Positions 29,896 to 38,099 of a stretch of 64,000 bases of DNA are shown piece by piece (within the stretch, counting starts at the first letter, position 1; each line of letters begins with the position of its first letter). Where the stretch lies: contig JAHBXQ010000002.1 in assembly GCA_019636345.1 (NCBI GenBank), positions 868,001 to 932,000 of the forward strand. The letters run 5' to 3'. A model generated the notes under the pieces. The model saw only the letters and a list, made by a program, of their open reading frames with translations. It did not search any database and was not told the DNA's origin. The DNA is from Pirellulales bacterium (GTDB taxonomy: Bacteria > Planctomycetota > Planctomycetia > Pirellulales > Lacipirellulaceae). The position numbers and the translations under genes are program-made.

Positions 29896-29991
29896 CCAGT
29901 GGACGTACGCCTGTTCGGTCCGCCAAGAGGAGTGCTTGGCCCGTAGGCCGAGCCGCATCCGGTCGAGCAACCTAGGCGGCTCGGGGTGCAT
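29896..29991 (-). pseudogene. Truncated integron-type tyrosine recombinase (N-terminal 32 codons)
   Basis: ATG at 29991 opens MHPEPPRLLDRMRLGLRAKH followed by SSWRTEQAYVHW. This is the start of the SAM-like DNA-binding domain of IntI/XerC-type recombinases (PxLLDxVRxxxRxxHYSxRTExAYVxWIRRFI). The homology stops at the HW where IRRFI should follow and the ISAs1 tail takes over. The catalytic domain is gone. It points away from two gene cassettes, the standard intI orientation. Confidence 0.7.
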
Positions 29992-30192
29992 TCGGTAATT
30001 GGCGGAGTTTGCGGCAAGGAATAGAATGAGGCCATGACGGCCGCTCCGTATGCCGAACAAGCGACACGGTACGCCTGGATACGTTCCCGCGGGCGACCTG
30101 TCAACCTGCATGCCGAAGGTCCTCTTCAATAGGCAGGGCTTACTGAAGAAGTTTCGGTCTAATAACAAGTTATCAGGACCAGGTGAACTTGC
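29992..30192 (+). other. Presumed attI region and leader of cassette 1
   Basis: 200 nt between the truncated integrase and the first cassette gene, where attI is expected. The recombination point is inferred at G^TT in GTTATCAGG (30169-30177), because CCTGATAAC at 31235-31243, the R'' box of the same cassette's attC, is its exact reverse complement. GC falls noticeably from here to about 31.7 kb. A promoter for the cassettes may lie in this stretch, but none is obvious. Confidence 0.6.
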
Positions 30193-31230
30193 ATGAAGTG
30201 GCAGAGAAAGAACCAAACCGCTAACCAAGGCGTCCTGTACGTTAAGGGAGTAGTGAACGCCCACGGTTCAATTTTCCGCCCGATCCATCAAGAAGACGAT
30301 GTGGGCGTCGATGGCCACATCGAACTTGTCGATGCCGAAAACGCCACCGGCAAGTTGGTTGCCGTGCAGATCAAATCTGGTGAATCCTACGTATCCGCCA
30401 GTGACGAACAATTTGTAGTCAACGTTTCACAAGAGCATCTTGACTATTGGGACTCGTACCTGATTCCCGTCATGATGGTGTGTTATTCGCCATCGCGAAA
30501 TCTAGCCGCGTGGACCCCGATTTTAGAGTACATTCGCAACGAAACGTATTGCGGCCGCACACCCGTCACTCAAATCAAGATTCCATTTTGTGACGTTTTT
30601 GATGCTGGCTCACTCAACGATGGCGTCGGCGGTCTGGCAAGCGCTGGTGCTGACCGAAAAATCTTGATTGAATGTGTCGATCATTGCTTGGCCGGTGATC
30701 ATCGCCAACGCCTACAAGGTCTACAAATCTTGTCTGACCACCCCGACTCACGCGACTCACGGACAACCGCTTTCATCGCACGGCGTCTGTTGTTTGACCA
30801 GAATGAGGTCGTCGCCGAAGCTGCGATCCGAACGCTGTCGTACCATGTTGGCCGTTTTCGTTGGTCACGGAATCCGAACAACAAAGACGAGAAACAACTG
30901 ATGGCATACGCGTCACAGTTGTGCCGCGATCTCACGATGGAAGAATGCACGCGTCTGATTGAGCGTCTAGATGAAGAATGGTTCGGTGGTCCACAGGCAC
31001 TTGGTGAACGAGTTTTCGACATATTGGTTTGTTGCGACGAGTCGGAACGCGTGATGGAAGATATGGCGGCAGACAAGTCACTTCCGATGCAACGACGAGT
31101 TAATGCGCTGTACATGCTGTACGGGTGCGACGATGGCGAATTGCTGATGGACGATGTGTTGCCCGACAGCGACGGCTATGGGGATGTCTTCCGAACGATG
31201 TTTCCGGATCACGGCAAAACCGAGTCATAA
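30193..31230 (+). CDS. Cassette 1 gene: DUF4365-like PD-(D/E)xK protein with helical C-terminal region
   Basis: 345 residues from ATG 30193. The N-terminal domain (about 1-150) carries DDVGVDGHIELVD (about 35-47) and KLVAVQIKSGESY (about 54-66). The D...(Q)xK pattern matches the DUF4365 branch of the PD-(D/E)xK nuclease-like fold (family knowledge: DYGIDGEIE...VQLKS). The rest (about 155-340) is mainly helical, with an ARRLLFDQNEVVAEAAIRTL segment suggestive of HEAT-like repeats. GC and codon use differ from the surrounding genes, and attC-type features delimit it (30170-31322), so it was acquired as an integron cassette. Role unknown; DUF4365 proteins are often found with mobile or defence genes. 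Confidence 0.72.
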   Translation: MKWQRKNQTANQGVLYVKGVVNAHGSIFRPIHQEDDVGVDGHIELVDAENATGKLVAVQIKSGESYVSASDEQFVVNVSQEHLDYWDSYLIPVMMVCYSPSRNLAAWTPILEYIRNETYCGRTPVTQIKIPFCDVFDAGSLNDGVGGLASAGADRKILIECVDHCLAGDHRQRLQGLQILSDHPDSRDSRTTAFIARRLLFDQNEVVAEAAIRTLSYHVGRFRWSRNPNNKDEKQLMAYASQLCRDLTMEECTRLIERLDEEWFGGPQALGERVFDILVCCDESERVMEDMAADKSLPMQRRVNALYMLYGCDDGELLMDDVLPDSDGYGDVFRTMFPDHGKTES

Positions 31231-31234
31231 AAGT

Positions 31235-31328
31235 CCTGATAACAATCGCATGCAACGGAGCCGGCGGTCGGGTCGGTTTAGAAATCAACACGTATCGCGC
31301 CGGCCCGCTGAACGTCGGTCCGTTAGAT
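31235..31328 (+). repeat. attC-like recombination site of cassette 1
   Basis: Imperfect palindrome beginning 5 nt after the cassette 1 stop. R'' box CCTGATAAC (31235-31243); R' box GTTAGAT (31322-31328), a perfect GTTRRRY. The inner stem pairs CGG-A-GCCGGCG with CGCCGGC-CCG, leaving one extrahelical A on the left arm, the kind of asymmetry integrases use to choose the strand. Length 94 nt, within the attC range. R'' is the exact complement of the cassette's own first bases. Confidence 0.75.
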
Positions 31329-31340
31329 AAAAGTGCAGCA

Positions 31341-31730
31341 GTGCGTAAATCCGAATTTGATCTTGTGCGAATCAAGGTCGTGCATCCGTACGCGTGGCTA
31401 TGGGAGCCATTAGAATCAGACGCATCGTTTGAGCTTCGTGCAATGTTTGGAGCGAAGGCGGTATATCTCAAGGGCAGATTGACGTTTTGTTTCATGGCCA
31501 AAGCTGAGCCGTGGCGAGGCGTGCTTGTGGCCACCGATCGGGACCATCACGCATCATTGATGGCTGATTTCCCGGCTCTATCGCCGCACCCAGTGCTGCG
31601 GAAATGGCTCTATCTCCCCGAGTCATCGGAGGCGTTTGAGCCGGTCGCCGAGGATCTTGTTCGGCTGGCTCGGCAGTATGATTCTCGAATTGGCGTCAAT
31701 CCTCGGCCAAAAAAGCGCAAACGCGGCTAA
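31341..31730 (+). CDS. Cassette 2 gene: uncharacterised 129-residue protein
   Basis: Starts at GTG 31341, 12 nt after the preceding R' box; an earlier start would lie inside the attC site. The protein begins VRKSEFDLVRIKVVHPYAWL and contains ELRAMFGAKAVYLKGRLTFC, EPWRGVLVATDRDHHASLMA and RKWLYLPESSEAFEPVAEDL; it ends in the basic tail PRPKKRKRG. I recall similar orphan proteins in planctomycetes, but no function. The AMFGAKAVYLKGRL block is faintly like TfoX_N/YjbR-type small domains. The stop codon lies inside the R'' box of the next attC, as is usual for compact cassettes. Confidence 0.65.
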   Translation: MRKSEFDLVRIKVVHPYAWLWEPLESDASFELRAMFGAKAVYLKGRLTFCFMAKAEPWRGVLVATDRDHHASLMADFPALSPHPVLRKWLYLPESSEAFEPVAEDLVRLARQYDSRIGVNPRPKKRKRG

Positions 31731-31806
31731 CAAGGGCGCTGCAGCCAACCCGCGCCTCGTCGGTCAGTTTGCAGGAGGGGTCGGCGGTCGTCCGGCGACG
31801 TTAGCG
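31725..31806 (+). repeat. attC-like recombination site of cassette 2
   Basis: R'' GGCTAAC (31725-31731) and R' GTTAGCG (31800-31806) pair at six of seven positions. The inner arms GCCAACCC and GGGTCGGC pair with one mismatch. The start CTAACAAGGGCGCTGCAGCC closely resembles common cassette attC left ends. It overlaps the cassette 2 stop. Length 82 nt. Confidence 0.65.
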
Positions 31807-32090
31807 TACTCTCTGGTCTGTAAAAGTCCCTGCAGGGGCCGCGTTGGTGCGGGCGGGAACCGAGGCGCCCCGGGACTTGCCGGTTGGATCCCGCCGGCGC
31901 GTTGTCGGATTCGTCGTTGAAATTGGGCCGCCGCTTCGCGTACAACCAAATTGCGCTGCCCAAGCCGTGCCGAGCCGGGGGCGCCGCAGGGGGTGATCGA
32001 GCAGCTGAGCCCGGTTTGGCTCCCAGGGCTTCGGTCTCGCACAGGACGGACGTTCGTCGAGCCAAGACGACGACGGAAGATCGCCATTTT

Positions 32091-32143
32091 GCTCGCCGGG
32101 CCGGAGTTTTGCCGGCAAAACTCGGCGGCGGACCCCGGCGAGC
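32091..32143. repeat. Nested palindrome
   Basis: Outer arms GCTCGCCGGG (32091-32100) and CCCGGCGAGC (32134-32143) enclose a 20-bp perfect palindrome, GAGTTTTGCCGGCAAAACTC, at 32104-32123. A cruciform or long mRNA hairpin is possible. Confidence 0.8.
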
Positions 32144-32295
32144 GCACGCCTAAGTCACTGGCTTGTCATCGGTTAGGGCCACGGTCGGCGGCGCCGCCCG
32201 CGGGGTTTTGCACGAAGGACGCGTGGGGTTTTGCTCGACGGAAGGGCCGATCCGTTGTTCCAACGGACGTGCGGCCATGGTTTCCCGACACGTCT

Positions 32296-32321
32296 CCATG
32301 CCCACGCGGACGTGGGCATGG
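32296..32321. repeat. 11-bp perfect inverted repeat, tetraloop spacing
   Basis: CCATGCCCACG-CGGA-CGTGGGCATGG. An 11-bp stem with a 4-nt loop; resembles small dispersed hairpins common in planctomycete intergenic DNA (from memory, not checked). Confidence 0.75.
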
Positions 32322-32653
32322 CACACGGGGGAAAATTGATCGGCCTTGGCGACGATCGTGTCGCTATCGACGGCCGAGGGGTCGATCGCACGAGCCGCGC
32401 GTCCCGCGTGCCGGGCATGCTGGCGCCGGCGTCGCGGCTGCTGAAATCGCCGCCGATGCCGAATCAAGCTGGTACGTCCGTCGGGGCGGCAACGGGCGGC
32501 GTGGGCGTGCGGCGTCCCGCCGGCGGCACTCTAACGGAAACGTCATTCACGGCTGGCATTGTCGCCGTTTCGGCCGGGTGATATCACCCTCTCGCTCTTT
32601 CGTCAAAGCCGGCCTCGACTGGCCGCGCGACCGCTGTTGCAAGGCGCCCGTCT

Positions 32654-35110
32654 ATGGCCTCGATCGTTTCCGCATCGGAGACGCCGCGCTGCGGCTCTCG
32701 CCCCAGCGTGTCGTTGGTGCTGCCGGCGTGGAACGAGGCCGAGGCGATCGCCCGAGCGGTGCTCGAGGCGGAGGCCGCGCTCGCCCTTGTCGCCGAGCGC
32801 TACGAAGTGATCGTCGTCGACGACGGCAGCAGCGACGCGACCTCGCAGATCGTCGCCGAACTCGCGGCTGAGCGCCCTGCGGTCAGGCTGGTGCGTCACG
32901 AGGTCAATCGCGGTTACGGCGCTGCGCTGCAAACCGGGTTCGCCGCGGCGACGGGGGATCTGGTGGCGTTCACCGACGCCGACTCGCAGTTCGATCTGAC
33001 CGAGCTCGACCGCTTCGTGCTGCTGGCCCGCAGTTATCCGATCGTGTGCGGCTATCGGATCGACCGGCAGGACTCGAAGCTCCGTTGTCTGTACTCGCGC
33101 GTCTACAACCAGTTGGTGCGACTGCTGTTGGGGACGCAAGTGCGCGACGTCGATTGCGCGCTCAAGATGTTTCACCGCGACGTGCTGCCGAAACTGCCGA
33201 TCACGACGGGCGGGTTTCTGATCAACGCCGAGATGCTCGCGCAGGCGCGGCAGCAGGGGATTCCCGTGGTCGAGGTGGGAGCGACCCATCGGCCGCGCAC
33301 CGAGGGACAAAGCACCGTCTCGATCCGCCACATCCCGGTCGTGTTTGCGGCGCTGTTGCGATTCTGGTGGAACCGCGTTCAATTTCCCGGCGAGTCGGCC
33401 GCGCCGAGGCGGATTGCCGGCGAGGCCGAGACTCGTCGCGAGCGGCGGCTGCTGTGGGGCCAGTGGGCCGTGCTGGCGGCGGCCGCCGTCTTGCTGTTCG
33501 CCCGGTTGGACTATCCGCTGATCGAGCGCGACGAGGCCCGCTACGGCGAGATCCCGCGCGAAATGGTCGAGTCGGGCAACTGGGTGTTGCCGCAACTCAA
33601 CTACGAACCGTACTACGACAAGCCGGCGCTGTTGTACTGGTTGTGCGCCATCAGTTACGAGCTGTTCGGCGTGTCGTCGTGGTCGGCGCGGCTGGTGGCG
33701 CCGCTGGCCGGGGCGGGGACCGTCGCCGCGACGATGTGGTTCGGCAGCCGCATGTTCGGGCGCATGACGGGACTTCTGGGGGGCGTCATTCTGCTGGCTT
33801 CGGCGGGGTTCCTCGGGGCGAGTCGATTTCTGCTGATCGACGGCGTGCTGGCGACGCTGACCACCGTGGCGATGTTCGCGGCCTTTGAAGCGGTCCGCGA
33901 TGCGCGGTTGCGTTGGGGATGGTGGCTGGCGGCTTCGGCGGCGACGGGGCTGGCCTTCATGGCCAAGGGACCGATCGCGGTGGTGCTGCTGGCGCCGCCG
34001 GTCGCGGCGTTCGCATGGTTGACGCAGGACGCCGTCCGGCTGCGGCTTCGTCACTGGGCGATCATGGGAGCCGTCGTCGCGGCGATCGCGGCGCCGTGGT
34101 TCGTCGCCGTGACCCGCCAGGCGCCGGAGTTTCTCTACGAGTTTTTCTATCGGCACAACATGCAGCGTTTCGCGGGAGCTTATCATACGCAGCCCGCGTG
34201 GTATTTCGTTCCGGTGCTGATGCTGGCGGGCCATCCGTGGACGTTCCTGACGGCGCCGATTCTCACCTATCTGGCGACCCGGCAGGGGACGGTGCGCAGT
34301 TTGCGAACGCCGGCCTTGGGGTTCCTGGCGCTGTGGGCCGGGTGGTGCTTCGCCTTTTTCTCGGCGTCGAAGTGCAAGCTGCCGAGTTACATCCTGCCGG
34401 CGGCGCCGGCGTTTGCGTTGATGGCGGCCCATTACTTTCAGCACGGCGTCTTCACGACGCGCCAGGCGCCGTGGCGCGAGTACGCCCGGCGGATGGCGCC
34501 TTGGCTGTCGACGGCGGCGACATGCGTGGGCGGGATCGGCGTCGCGGTGTTCGCCGTCATCGCCGGCGCGGAACTGCCGCTGGCGGCGGGTCTGACGATG
34601 GCGTTCTGGGCCGTGCTGCTCGCGGCCGCACTTGCGGCGAGCCGGCAGGGATTCGAGCCGGGCGCGGCGTGGGGAATGTGCTTGGCGACGACGGTCGTGT
34701 TCGGGTCGCAGATCATCCACCGGACCATGCCCCGTTACGCGATGGCGCGCACCGTGTTCGGCGAGGGTTCGCCGCTCATGACGCAACATCCGCTCGACTC
34801 GACGGCGATCGCCACGTTCGATCACGAATGGTCGCACATCGCCTTTGAACTGCAGCGCAACGACATTCACAACTTCGTCGTGGCCGAGGCTCCGCAATTC
34901 CGCGAATTCGCCCAGCGCGAGGGTCGCGTGATGATCGTCATGCGCAAGAGGCAGGACCTAGACGTGCTGCGTGCGCAGCTTCCTCCGCAGACGAAACTGG
35001 ATACGGTCGCGGTGCGCGGATCGGCGCGGATCCTCGTCGCGACCGTGCCGGAGTACGAACGACAGGTCGCTCGCCGACGAGCGGACGACAGGTCGCGGCA
35101 AACGCGCTAG
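32654..35110 (+). CDS. Fused GT2 glycosyltransferase and GT39/ArnT-like membrane glycosyltransferase
   Basis: 818 residues in one frame. The N-terminal third (about 15-240) is a GT-A enzyme of the polyprenyl-phosphate sugar synthase group: VSLVLPAWNEAEAIARAV, VVDDGSSDAT, FTDADSQFD, INAEMLAQARQQGIPVVE. The rest (about 270-640) is a GT-C membrane enzyme: DYPLIERDEARYGEIPREMV contains the acidic (D/E)-E catalytic loop of ArnT/PMT proteins, followed by YDKPALLYWLCAISYELFG and about eleven helices. A soluble tail ends the protein. Fusion of donor synthase and transferase suggests direct hand-over of a polyprenyl-phosphate sugar. The stop shares CTAG with the convergent gene. Confidence 0.88.
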   Translation: MASIVSASETPRCGSRPSVSLVLPAWNEAEAIARAVLEAEAALALVAERYEVIVVDDGSSDATSQIVAELAAERPAVRLVRHEVNRGYGAALQTGFAAATGDLVAFTDADSQFDLTELDRFVLLARSYPIVCGYRIDRQDSKLRCLYSRVYNQLVRLLLGTQVRDVDCALKMFHRDVLPKLPITTGGFLINAEMLAQARQQGIPVVEVGATHRPRTEGQSTVSIRHIPVVFAALLRFWWNRVQFPGESAAPRRIAGEAETRRERRLLWGQWAVLAAAAVLLFARLDYPLIERDEARYGEIPREMVESGNWVLPQLNYEPYYDKPALLYWLCAISYELFGVSSWSARLVAPLAGAGTVAATMWFGSRMFGRMTGLLGGVILLASAGFLGASRFLLIDGVLATLTTVAMFAAFEAVRDARLRWGWWLAASAATGLAFMAKGPIAVVLLAPPVAAFAWLTQDAVRLRLRHWAIMGAVVAAIAAPWFVAVTRQAPEFLYEFFYRHNMQRFAGAYHTQPAWYFVPVLMLAGHPWTFLTAPILTYLATRQGTVRSLRTPALGFLALWAGWCFAFFSASKCKLPSYILPAAPAFALMAAHYFQHGVFTTRQAPWREYARRMAPWLSTAATCVGGIGVAVFAVIAGAELPLAAGLTMAFWAVLLAAALAASRQGFEPGAAWGMCLATTVVFGSQIIHRTMPRYAMARTVFGEGSPLMTQHPLDSTAIATFDHEWSHIAFELQRNDIHNFVVAEAPQFREFAQREGRVMIVMRKRQDLDVLRAQLPPQTKLDTVAVRGSARILVATVPEYERQVARRRADDRSRQTR

Positions 35111-37704
35111 CGGCGGCGAAATCGGCGGCGAGCGACGGCGGCGAGGGACGCGGCCGCGACGGACAGAGCAACACTCGCCGGCTCGGGGACCGACGCGGCG
35201 ACTGCGACGGCAGGGACGATCAGTTGTTGCCCGTACTGGGCGGCCCACTGCGACAGCAGCGCGGGATTGTCGCGCTGCAGCAGCAGGTAGTCGCCGCCGT
35301 CGACCACGCCGTTGCCGTCGAGGTCGACGTTGGCCACGACGCTCAGTTCGCCGGTCGCCGTCAGGTCGGAGACGTTCCACGCCAGCCCCGCGGCCAGCGA
35401 CGGCAGCATAAACGAGTCGAACGAGCCATCGGCCGTCGCAAAGTCGAACAACTGGTAGGAGTCGCCGAGTTGCGGCGCCGGCGCTCCCGCGGCGAGGGCG
35501 ACGCTCAACATCCCGCCGGCGGCCAGATTGCCGGCGACGGTCAGCCGATCGACGCTCGTCGGGCCGAAGAGGTCGAACTCGAGGATCGAGCCCGGGTTCA
35601 GCGTGACGTCGCCCTGAACGGTCGTGGCGTGACCGCCGGAGGGGGCTTTCTTCACAAGCTGGAAGTTGTCGATCGTGATGCTCGCAGTCGTTGCGTCGTC
35701 GAACGACATGCCGACGAAGTTGACGTCGTTGACGCTGACGTTGACCGTCTTCGGACCATTGGAGAGCGAGACGAAGCCCGCTCCCTGGTCGAGTTGAAAA
35801 TCGGCGGTGAAGTTCGCGCCCGTCCCGGTCGTGTCGATGACGATCTTGAGCGTGTTGGAGCGGTTGAAATTGATCGCCGCATTCGTGTCGGCGATCGAGT
35901 TGGCGGTGCGCAGTCCGCCGAACAGCTCGATGCTCTGAGCCGGGTTGGACGTTTGGTTGCGATAGAGCATCCAGGCGATCCCCTCGGTCTCGTTGGCGAA
36001 CCGATCGGTCAGGCTGTCGACCCCGGGAGCGACGATCGGATCGCGGGCGAAGCCCAACGCCAACCAGCGGTCGGTCGTGTTGAACACGTCCAGGGTCAAC
36101 TCGTAAACCGAGTTGAGCGACGGAGTGAACGGCAAGAGCGCCGAGCCTTCGACCGTGCCGTCGATTTGGCCGTTGGCGCGGAAGGGAGCGTTGGCGGTCC
36201 AGGTGCCGCCGCGGGCCGCTTCGACCGTGCCGTTGAGCAATGTCGCCGAACCGTTGAAGGCGTCAGAATAGACGACGGTCGTCGGCGCGCCGCCGACTTG
36301 AACGCGGGAGTTGGCGAGCGCCGTGAGATTGCCCCCGATCGTCCCGGCGGCGGAGACGGTCGAGCCGGCCCCGGCGAAGACGGAGCCGAGCACATTGGCG
36401 CCGGATTCGATCATCAGCAACTGGCCGTTTCCCGCGGTGAATCCGCTCAGGGCGGAGACGTCGAGGAGGGCGCCGGAGCGAACCTCGACGGCGCGCGCCG
36501 TGCTGAGGTTCCCCCGCCCGGTTACGGCGAGCGTGCCGCCGCTGACGACGACGCTGCCCGACCCGGTCATCGAGGATCCGAGAGTCAGTCTGCCCTGGGC
36601 GACTTCCAAGACGCCGTTGTTTGCGACGGCGGCGCCCAGCAGGTTGAGCGTGTTGGCGCTGCTCTTGCGCAGCACGGCTCCCGGCTGGATGCGGACCCAA
36701 TTGCCGGTCGTCATGCTCCAGTCGACAGTCCCGGCGAGCGTGCTCTTGCCGGCCAGCGCGCTGACGTAGCGCACCGTGCCCGCGGTCGCGCCGTTCTGCT
36801 GCAGCGTGCCCCCGGCAAGATACGCGGCATGCTCGCCGAGATCTCGGCCGGCGACGTTCTCCGACTCGCCCGTGCGCAGCGCCCCGATGTAGGCGTGCGA
36901 CATGGGGGTGGGAGTGGCCGGCGTCCCGCTGTAGAGCCGGGCGTCGCTGAACCAGTGGTACCACGCATACCCGGCGACGTGATTGCGCGACTCCAGCCCC
37001 GGGATGACGATGTCGAGGAACTGGCGGTTCGCCTCGGTGATTTCTTCGTCGGTGTAGGCGCCCCCCCAGTCGTGAATCGCGAACTCGGTGATGAACACCG
37101 GCTTGCCGTACGAGTTGAAATACGAATCGACCCGACTCAGAAACGAACTGGCCGCGCCGGCGGGGTTGTTGGGATTGCTGACGCCGTACCAGTGGAAGGC
37201 GACGGCGTCGACCTGCAACCCGGCGGCGTTGGCCTGAGTCATGAAGCTGGCGAGCCACGCCTGCCCGCCGTCGGCGCCACCTGTGTCGGCGACCGCGGGG
37301 CTGACGAGTTTGATCCCCGAGCCGGCCAGTCCGTTGGAGATCGTCGTCCAGGACGCAATCGCCTGGGCGACCGTCATATTCGCCTGATCGGGGCGTTCCG
37401 GTTCGTTGAACCCGAGGACGTACTCGGGGTTGGCGTTTTTGATGTTGTTGAGAGTCGCTTGGCTCGGCGTCCCGCCCCAGATCATCGGATAGTGCTTGGC
37501 GTCGAAGTTGCCCGGCGAGCCGGCGCCGGTCCCCCAGGTATAGTACCAGCCGGCGCCGGTCGCCTGCAGGTTCGTGTAGTTCGCCCCCACGTCGGCGAAG
37601 CCGCGCTTCGACGACAGGATCGCGGCCTGCAATTCGCTCGGGGTCAGCAGCGCGAGCAGAGCCACGACGTGCCAACGAACTCCGAGAATCCGTATTAATG
37701 CCAT
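35107..37704 (-). CDS. Secreted GH128-like glycoside hydrolase with dockerin-like calcium motif and PEP-CTERM
   Basis: 865 residues. Signal peptide at the N-terminus (VVALLALLTPSELQA). The catalytic domain (about 30-260) is of the asl1/GH128 type: GFNEPERPDQ with E101 as likely acid/base, HWYGVSNP, and KPVFITEFAIHDWG with E207 as likely nucleophile (family knowledge: beta-1,3-glucan). Next come autotransporter-like beta repeats (SANTLNLLGAAVANNGVLEV, GGTLAVTGRGN) and a concanavalin-like beta domain (about 480-700). A single dockerin/EF-hand-like motif (NVDLDGNGVVDGGDYLLLQR) and the sorting tail VPEPASVALSVAAASL..RRR complete it. Probably exported, exosortase-processed and acting on laminarin-like polymers. 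Confidence 0.85.
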   Translation of the reverse strand: MALIRILGVRWHVVALLALLTPSELQAAILSSKRGFADVGANYTNLQATGAGWYYTWGTGAGSPGNFDAKHYPMIWGGTPSQATLNNIKNANPEYVLGFNEPERPDQANMTVAQAIASWTTISNGLAGSGIKLVSPAVADTGGADGGQAWLASFMTQANAAGLQVDAVAFHWYGVSNPNNPAGAASSFLSRVDSYFNSYGKPVFITEFAIHDWGGAYTDEEITEANRQFLDIVIPGLESRNHVAGYAWYHWFSDARLYSGTPATPTPMSHAYIGALRTGESENVAGRDLGEHAAYLAGGTLQQNGATAGTVRYVSALAGKSTLAGTVDWSMTTGNWVRIQPGAVLRKSSANTLNLLGAAVANNGVLEVAQGRLTLGSSMTGSGSVVVSGGTLAVTGRGNLSTARAVEVRSGALLDVSALSGFTAGNGQLLMIESGANVLGSVFAGAGSTVSAAGTIGGNLTALANSRVQVGGAPTTVVYSDAFNGSATLLNGTVEAARGGTWTANAPFRANGQIDGTVEGSALLPFTPSLNSVYELTLDVFNTTDRWLALGFARDPIVAPGVDSLTDRFANETEGIAWMLYRNQTSNPAQSIELFGGLRTANSIADTNAAINFNRSNTLKIVIDTTGTGANFTADFQLDQGAGFVSLSNGPKTVNVSVNDVNFVGMSFDDATTASITIDNFQLVKKAPSGGHATTVQGDVTLNPGSILEFDLFGPTSVDRLTVAGNLAAGGMLSVALAAGAPAPQLGDSYQLFDFATADGSFDSFMLPSLAAGLAWNVSDLTATGELSVVANVDLDGNGVVDGGDYLLLQRDNPALLSQWAAQYGQQLIVPAVAVAASVPEPASVALSVAAASLAAVARRRFRRR

Positions 37705-38099
37705 TCCGCCAGTTCCCTTTTCAGCCCCGTCTCAGCACGCCCCGGCGTCGCCTCGCCGCCCTGGGACGCACTTTCTCCTAGGGGGCATGTCGGCCGGCTC
37801 AGGAACCTTACGCAGATTCCGGGCGATTCGGGCGAAATTGGGAGAGCGATCTGTCAACTCGTAGGCGACTGCTCCGGCAAATCGCAGAAATGCCGATTCC
37901 GTGACAGCGCCAATAAGGCGGGATACAATTCTCGCCGCGCGTCCACGGACCCCTCACGGCGCGATTCGCGGCAATGTGGCGTGCAGCGCATCGTCGCCCT
38001 GGGGCCCCGAGCCATGACCGAGCCCTTCAAGACGGAACGTCGCGAGCTCGTCCCGCCTGTCGCTGTTGATGGGAGTCGGCGGCGCCGCAAGCGGTCGCT
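37705..38099. other. Intergenic region upstream of the GH128-like gene
   Basis: No gene supported. Composition is high GC with short Arg-rich frames. The part next to 37704 is the GH leader, containing AAAAGGGAAC as a possible weak ribosome-binding site. No riboswitch class recognised. Confidence 0.4.

Larger units (their letters stand above)
31807..32653. other. Repeat-rich non-coding spacer
   Basis: About 850 nt between the last attC-like site and the GT fusion gene. No frame has recognisable homology or coherent composition. It holds two strong palindromic structures, listed separately. GC returns to the genomic level. No third cassette can be supported. Confidence 0.5.

Noticed and set aside
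30050-30090. Possible extra attC left end (GCCGAACAAGCG)
   Set aside because: No matching right-hand box or stem was found; it may just be part of the attI region.
31807-32653. Third integron cassette
   Set aside because: No coherent reading frame and no further attC-like palindrome with paired core boxes.
32603-34897. 764-codon minus-strand frame
   Set aside because: Shadow of the GT2-GT39 fusion; Arg/His/Gln-rich and without homology.
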